From the NCBI GenBank assembly GCA_022749905.1, contig JAKIWU010000010.1, positions 1 to 17,166 on the forward strand: a DNA stretch of 17,166 bases. The letters run 5' to 3'. Made by a program: the position numbers and the translations under genes. This stretch comes from Thermoplasmata archaeon (GTDB lineage Archaea; Thermoplasmatota; Thermoplasmata; Lutacidiplasmatales; UBA184). Shown here piece by piece: positions 13,684 to 17,166 of the stretch. Each line of letters opens with the position of its first letter. Positions within the stretch are counted from its first letter, which is position 1. The notes under the pieces are model-generated. The model had not been told where the DNA came from. It ran no database searches and saw nothing but the letters and a program-made list of their open reading frames with translations.

Positions 13684-14730
13684 ATGCGCACTACCGGTGG
13701 GTTTCACGGTCGCCGGATCCAGAAGACGGGCGGATCCACGTTCATCGTCTCGCTCCCGAAGAGTTGGGTCGTGGGTCGCCATCTCGGCGCGGGAGACGTC
13801 CTGCTCTTCACCCCTCGACCGGACGGCTCGCTGACGGTCTACCCCGACGAGGCCCCCCGCGCCGAGGCGGCACGCCGGACGATCACGGTCACGAACGAAG
13901 CGGCAGAACCTCACCTCTTCCGACTCCTCGTCTCCGAGTACATCGCCGGCGCGCCGCTCCTCGAGCTGCGGACCAACGGTCGGATGAGCGCCCGTACGCG
14001 GAGCGTCATCCGGGGGTTCGCGCAGAGGATGATCGGTCCGGAGATCCTCGAGGAGACGGCGGATTCCGTCGTCCTTCAGGATGTGGTCGGCTCGAATCCG
14101 CTGCCGATCCCGTCGGTGATCCGGCGCATGCACCAGATGGTGGCGGCCATGCATACGGACGCGATGGCGGCGTTTCGCGGAAGCGACGCCTCGATCGCGC
14201 GCGACGTGATCGAACGGGACTGGGAGGTCGACCGCCTCCACTGGTTCGTCCAGAAGCAGATTACCACCGCGCTGCGCGACGCGCGGATGCTGGGCTCGCT
14301 CGGGCTCACGCTTCCGGAGTGCGCGACCTACCTCCTCGCTTCCCGTGCGCTGGAGCGGATCGCGGACCACGCGGTCCGGATCGCCGGGACCGTCTCGATG
14401 CTCGGGAAGGAGGAGCCCCCGGGAGCGCTCGTCGTCGAACTCGAGCACCTCCAGGCGACCGCCGCTTCGGGCCTCTCCGAGGCCCTCGACGCCCTCGAGA
14501 CGAAGGATATCGAACGCGCCAATGTGGTGATCGACTCCGCCGAGCGGGTCGCGCGCGAACGCGAGAAGATCCTCCGGGAGCTGTCCTCGAAGCGGGGGCG
14601 CCTCGCGGTCTCTCTCGCCTACGTCCTCGAGAGCGTCGAACGGAGCGCTCTCTACGCGGCGGACTTGGCGGAGATCGCGATCAACCACGCTGTCGAAGGG
14701 CGTGCGTCGGCCGAAAGTCAGACGCCCTAG
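13684..14730 (+). CDS. phoU: PhoU-family phosphate regulator with N-terminal AbrB/SpoVT domain
   Basis: 348 residues. Residues 8-55 are a swapped-hairpin AbrB/SpoVT-type DNA-binding domain (RRIQKTGGSTFIVSLPKSW, then AGDVLLFTPRPDGSLTVYP). The rest holds two PhoU three-helix repeats; the first includes RDWEVDRLHWFVQKQ, and metal-site-like motifs appear in RALERIADHAVRIA (near 223-236) and VLESVERSALYAADLAEIA. PhoU controls phosphate uptake and, in many organisms, polyphosphate levels; the AbrB-PhoU form is common in archaea and probably binds promoters directly. It is divergent from the ppx operon with its own strong TATA box under a perfect palindrome. No pst transporter genes are in the window. 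The family call is very firm. Confidence 0.93.
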   Translation: MRTTGGFHGRRIQKTGGSTFIVSLPKSWVVGRHLGAGDVLLFTPRPDGSLTVYPDEAPRAEAARRTITVTNEAAEPHLFRLLVSEYIAGAPLLELRTNGRMSARTRSVIRGFAQRMIGPEILEETADSVVLQDVVGSNPLPIPSVIRRMHQMVAAMHTDAMAAFRGSDASIARDVIERDWEVDRLHWFVQKQITTALRDARMLGSLGLTLPECATYLLASRALERIADHAVRIAGTVSMLGKEEPPGALVVELEHLQATAASGLSEALDALETKDIERANVVIDSAERVAREREKILRELSSKRGRLAVSLAYVLESVERSALYAADLAEIAINHAVEGRASAESQTP

Positions 14731-14783
14731 TCTCACCCCTCTCGGCTCGGTTCTCGCGCTCCACCGGCGCATTTGTCACGGAA

Positions 14784-14791
14784 CTATATAG
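14784..14791 (+). promoter_or_regulatory. Orphan TATA-like CTATATAG between convergent genes
   Basis: The same 8-bp core as in the phoU promoter appears downstream of phoU, pointing into the 3' end of the converging dehydrogenase gene. No credible gene follows on this strand, so it might drive an antisense RNA or be chance; the core is also a palindrome and could act on either strand. Confidence 0.3.
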
Positions 14792-14829
14792 ATGCCCGAA
14801 TCTCGACGAATCGCGGCCCCCGCACACTC

Positions 14830-15984
14830 TCAGAAGGTGACGGACCCGCCCTCGTACGCGCGAGCGAGTAGGCGTTCGTACTCCGCCGCGGACGGGACGC
14901 GAGGGTTCCCTGCGGTCGCGGTCGAGGCGCGCGCACGGGCAACGACGGTGGCCCGACGGGGTCCGAGGACGTCCCCCGGGACGCCCGCCTCGGCGAGCGT
15001 CGTCGGCATCCCCCAGGGCAGCCACAACGCCCGAAGCTTCTCGGCGATGGCGGAGCGATCCCGCCCGGCTCCCGGGGCCAGCACCCTGGAGAGCGTCTCG
15101 TACTTCTCGCGGGCGGACGGGTAGTTGAACTCGGCGACGTACGGGAGCAGCACGCCGAGCAGGCGCCCGTGCGAAAGAGCGACCTCGGGGCCGAGGGCGA
15201 GTGCAAGAGCATGGGCTGCGCCGCGTTGTGCGTTCGAGGCAGCGAGTCCGGCCATCGTGGCAGCGTGGTGGATCGCCTCGCGCGCGGCCAGATCTTCGGG
15301 GTGCTTGTGGAGCGTGGGGAGCGTGATCGCGAAGGTCGCGAGCGCGTCCCGGGCGAGCGCATCGGACCACGGGTTGGACCACTCCGATCCGACCGCCTCC
15401 AGCGCGTTCCCCACCGCTTCCGCAGCCGTGTCTACCGTCACGAGGGGCGGCATGGTCGCCGGGAAGGACGGATCGAGGAGGGACCAATCCGGAACGAGCT
15501 CGCGGGAAGCGACCTCGATCGGGGCTCCGTCCGAGGACCGCAGGATCGCGGTCCATGCCGCATCGGAGCCGCTCCCGCTCGTCGTCGGAACGGCGACAAA
15601 GCTCGCCACACTGCGCAGGCGCAGCTCGACGAGAGGCGTGATGGACTCAAGCTCGAGCTCGCGCTGCGCATAGCGGATCCAAGCCGCCTTCGCCGCGTCG
15701 ATCGTCCCACCACCTCCGAGCGCGATGATCCAATCCGGGCCGAACGCCGCGACCTTCCTACCCAACGCATCGACCTCCGCTACGGTGGGGGTTCGACCCG
15801 AGACCGCAAAGGTCTCCGTCACGGCCTCGGCCTTCGCGAGCTCCTCCGAGAGGCGTCGATCGCGACCGTCCGCCGCGATGCCAGCGTCGACCACAAGGGC
15901 GGCTCGGTGAGCCCCGAGCGCGCTCAACTGCTCGATGGCTCCCGGGCCCGACGCCACGCGCGGGGCCACGAAGTACGCGGTCAC
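14830..15984 (-). CDS. Iron-type (group III) alcohol dehydrogenase family protein with altered metal ligands
   Basis: 384 residues, the normal length for the family. The NAD(P)-binding motif is IIALGGGGTIDAAKA (86-100), followed by the signature VPTTSGSGSDAAW (132-144; normally PTT-x-GTGSE). By eye alignment to FucO-type enzymes, the four metal ligands Asp/His/His/His become Glu189, Asn193, His258 and His272, and the conserved active-site His four residues after the third ligand becomes Leu262. The segment DPSFPATMPP (171-180) fits the family. The GTG at 15984 fits the family N-terminus (YFVAPRVASGPGAIEQL); no clear ribosome site is seen. It lies 16 nt downstream of the Fur-like zinc protein, so both are probably cotranscribed. 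A dehydrogenase or reductase of an alcohol, aldehyde or maleylacetate-like substrate is possible; glycerol-1-phosphate dehydrogenase seems less likely. Confidence 0.85.
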   Translation of the reverse strand: MTAYFVAPRVASGPGAIEQLSALGAHRAALVVDAGIAADGRDRRLSEELAKAEAVTETFAVSGRTPTVAEVDALGRKVAAFGPDWIIALGGGGTIDAAKAAWIRYAQRELELESITPLVELRLRSVASFVAVPTTSGSGSDAAWTAILRSSDGAPIEVASRELVPDWSLLDPSFPATMPPLVTVDTAAEAVGNALEAVGSEWSNPWSDALARDALATFAITLPTLHKHPEDLAAREAIHHAATMAGLAASNAQRGAAHALALALGPEVALSHGRLLGVLLPYVAEFNYPSAREKYETLSRVLAPGAGRDRSAIAEKLRALWLPWGMPTTLAEAGVPGDVLGPRRATVVARARASTATAGNPRVPSAAEYERLLARAYEGGSVTF

Positions 15985-16000
15985 GAGGGGGGAGAACCCA

Positions 16001-16333
16001 TCACGGACCGGCGCCGGATTCGCCCCTATCGGTCGCGCCTGAACGGCACTGGGGGCACATCCCCGTGAACGAGAACGACATCCCCTCCACGGTCCAGCCG
16101 GCGGGGCGGCGGTCGACGAACGATTGGAGCGTGGCGACCTCAGCTTCCGCGATCGAGACCCGGAGGATGCGACCGCAGCGGCGGCAGATCGCGTGCGCGG
16201 TCGGCTGAGGGGGCAGGTAGGACGGTGCGATCTCGGGCACAGCAGGGGAGGCCGCGGAATCCGCGCGGGTCCGAACCCGGGTCGTACGGTGCTGGACCGC
16301 GCCGCGGCGGGCTGCCCGACGGGCGCGGCGCAT
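16001..16333 (-). CDS. Fur-like C-terminal zinc-domain protein lacking the DNA-binding half
   Basis: About 110 residues. The C-terminal 60 match the end of Fur/PerR proteins: TAHAICRRCGRILRV with H47, C50 and C53, then GWTVEGMSFSFTGMCPQC with C93 and C96, giving the two CxxC pairs that hold structural zinc. The expected 75-residue winged helix is missing; instead there is a basic Arg-rich stretch and a Pro/Ala-rich linker. I checked the other two minus-strand frames upstream and saw no displaced winged helix, so a simple frameshift does not explain it. The ATG at 16333 is preferred because a GGAGGTG lies 16 nt before it (long spacing); a GTG at 16372 is the alternative. It is the first gene before the iron-type dehydrogenase. 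It may be a small zinc sensor or a remnant regulator. Confidence 0.65.
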   Translation of the reverse strand: MRRARRAARRGAVQHRTTRVRTRADSAASPAVPEIAPSYLPPQPTAHAICRRCGRILRVSIAEAEVATLQSFVDRRPAGWTVEGMSFSFTGMCPQCRSGATDRGESGAGP

Positions 16334-16371
16334 CTCCGCAGGAACGGCGCACCTCCATATCAAGAAACGCA

Positions 16372-16399
16372 CGGACCGGCGACGTCTAACGTCGGTCCG
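16372..16399. repeat. Bulged inverted repeat between the Fur-like gene and the thioredoxin gene
   Basis: CGGACC (16372-16377) pairs with GGTCCG (16394-16399) and GACGT (16381-16385) with ACGTC (16389-16393), leaving a 3-nt bulge on the left and a CTA loop: 11 pairs in 28 nt. It fills most of the divergent gap, so it is a candidate operator for both genes. Confidence 0.45.
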
Positions 16400-16427
16400 G
16401 CGTACATACCGGTGAACGGGAGGGTCG

Positions 16428-16763
16428 ATGGTCGAGGATTCCGGGCCCCGCTTGATCCTCGTCTACGCTCGCTGGTGCCCGCACTGTGTGCCGATCTCCA
16501 CAGAGGCGGCACCCCGTCTCGCCGCCAAACTTGGGGTCCCCCTCCAACTCCTCGACATCGATCGCCGGGACGAGGAGCTTCAGGCGGACGAGCTGGTTCG
16601 CGCGTACGGCGACTGGTCCACGGATTACCTCATCCCGCAGGTCTTCCTCGTTCGACCGTCCGGAAAGGTCGCCCACCTCTTGACCGGAGTTCCGGGCTCT
16701 CTCTCCGGTACGGAGCAGGCTTGGAAGGATCTCATCGACCGCGCGCTCCCCGCGACGGGGTAG
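16428..16763 (+). CDS. Small thioredoxin/glutaredoxin-fold protein with CPHC motif
   Basis: 111-residue thioredoxin-fold protein. LILVYARWCPHCVPI (9-23) holds the redox pair C17 and C20 in a CPHC motif, and DYLIPQVFLVRPSGKV (66-81) holds the cis-proline (P70) next to the active site, followed by a closing helix. There is no signal peptide or membrane segment, so it acts in the cytoplasm as a disulphide reductase or isomerase. A CPHC motif is found in DsbA-like and some archaeal thioredoxin-like proteins. GGGAGGG ends 3 nt before the ATG at 16428, a close ribosome site. It is divergent from the Fur-like zinc protein, whose CxxC pairs could be redox targets (inference). Confidence 0.85.
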   Translation: MVEDSGPRLILVYARWCPHCVPISTEAAPRLAAKLGVPLQLLDIDRRDEELQADELVRAYGDWSTDYLIPQVFLVRPSGKVAHLLTGVPGSLSGTEQAWKDLIDRALPATG

Positions 16764-16766
16764 CGA

Positions 16767-16784
16767 CGAGGCGCTGGAGCCTCG
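16767..16784 (+). terminator. Hairpin right after the thioredoxin-like gene
   Basis: CGAGGC (16767-16772) and GCCTCG (16779-16784) form a perfect 6-bp stem with a 6-nt loop, starting 3 nt after the stop codon, in the 118-nt space before a converging gene. No T-tract follows, so a terminator role is only suggested by position. Confidence 0.35.
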
Positions 16785-16881
16785 AGAAACCGGACGGCTC
16801 GCGATTCGCCGCCACCGTTGGAGGCGTTCTCGGGGAGGGACGAGAGGGCGAGCGGGAAGCCCTTCCTCGTCGGTAGGGACT

Positions 16882-17166
16882 TCAGAACGCGAACCTGCGG
16901 ACGGCGGGGAGAAGGAGAGCCAACACTACCGCGACCGCAAGGACAGCAGCGCTCAGCAACGCGAGCATGGTTCCGGACAGCGAGACCGCGAGGGTCCCGA
17001 CGACGAGCGCGCCGACCGCCCCCGAAACTCCAGGGAAGACGTAGAGGTTGCCGGTCACCCGTGCGAGTCGATCCCCCGGTACGGACCCCCATTGGAACGT
17101 GAACTTCCCGGAGGTGTAGGCTCCGAGCGCGCCGCCGGCAAGGGCCCACGCTCCCGCTGCCCCGAG
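16882..17166 (-). CDS. C-terminal end of an integral membrane protein, probably an MFS transporter (partial)
   Basis: The last 94 residues of a gene whose start lies beyond the right edge; the frame is open from base 17166 to a TGA at 16882-16884. It has small-residue-rich membrane helices: the first is AWALAGGALGAYTSG, the next runs from NLYVFPGVSGAVGALVVGTLA, and the last is MLALLSAAVLAVAVVLALLL followed by a short basic tail (PAVRRFAF). The pattern of Gly/Ala-rich helices with a short positive C-terminus fits the end of a major facilitator family transporter, but another multi-pass protein cannot be excluded. It converges on the thioredoxin-like gene. Confidence 0.6.
   Translation of the reverse strand, partial: LGAAGAWALAGGALGAYTSGKFTFQWGSVPGDRLARVTGNLYVFPGVSGAVGALVVGTLAVSLSGTMLALLSAAVLAVAVVLALLLPAVRRFAF

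Noticed and set aside
14792..15124. A 110-codon plus-strand frame right after the orphan TATA-like box
   Set aside because: It is antisense to the dehydrogenase 3' end and has low-complexity Ala/Arg/Ser composition; only an antisense RNA seems possible.
16140..16430. A frameshifted Fur winged-helix upstream of the zinc domain
   Set aside because: None of the three minus-strand frames shows the TVYR or recognition-helix pattern of Fur.
1..17166. CRISPR array, insertion sequence or transposase gene
   Set aside because: No regularly spaced direct repeats and no transposase or integrase motifs were seen.

Overview
The window is 17,166 bases of GC-rich DNA and is most likely archaeal, probably a high-GC member of the Thermoplasmatota or a related euryarchaeal lineage. 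The supporting signs are TATA-like boxes about 25-30 nt upstream of several starts (before the PhoU gene, the Ppx gene and the HxlR gene), at least one start that fits a leaderless GTG, strong GAGGTGA-type ribosome binding sites inside operons, and a PhoU protein with an AbrB-type N-terminus, an architecture typical of archaea. The lineage assignment is inference; no rRNA or other marker gene is present.

Layout. (1) 101-3105, minus strand: a small unknown protein translationally coupled (ATGA overlap) to an 895-residue HerA/VirB4-like ATPase with a winged-helix-like segment and a possible PD-(D/E)XK nuclease-like C-terminus. Two long inverted repeats lie just upstream (3133-3167 and 3174-3229), followed by about 0.6 kb with no convincing gene. 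(2) 3854-5129: an HxlR-family regulator divergent from a 211-residue protein with an internal duplication; two adjacent perfect inverted repeats lie between them. (3) 5172-9364, minus strand: an apparent operon of a ferredoxin-FAD-BFD oxidoreductase (SoxA/HcnAB-like), a D-amino-acid-oxidase-fold subunit (SoxB/HcnC-like) and a divergent glycerate-2-kinase homologue that has lost hallmark residues. (4) 9426-10538: a one-TM DUF4760-like protein divergent from a SixA-type phosphohistidine phosphatase. (5) 10504-14730: Ppx/GppA phosphatase followed by two tandem thymidylate-kinase-like proteins (minus strand), divergent from AbrB-PhoU. (6) 14830-17166: an iron-type alcohol dehydrogenase preceded by a protein carrying only the Fur C-terminal zinc domain, a divergent thioredoxin-like protein, and the end of a membrane protein (probably MFS).

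How the genes may work together. The block SixA - TMK-like - TMK-like - Ppx/GppA - PhoU looks like a phosphate/polyphosphate island in which two P-loop kinases of the thymidylate-kinase superfamily sit where a polyphosphate kinase would be expected. One copy has a canonical P-loop lysine and the other has arginine there, so a catalytic/regulatory pair is plausible. This is the best candidate here for an undescribed system. The second candidate is the ATPase-nuclease pair with tandem inverted repeats, which could be a defence or DNA-transfer module. All functions are inferred from motifs read by eye; no database search was run.
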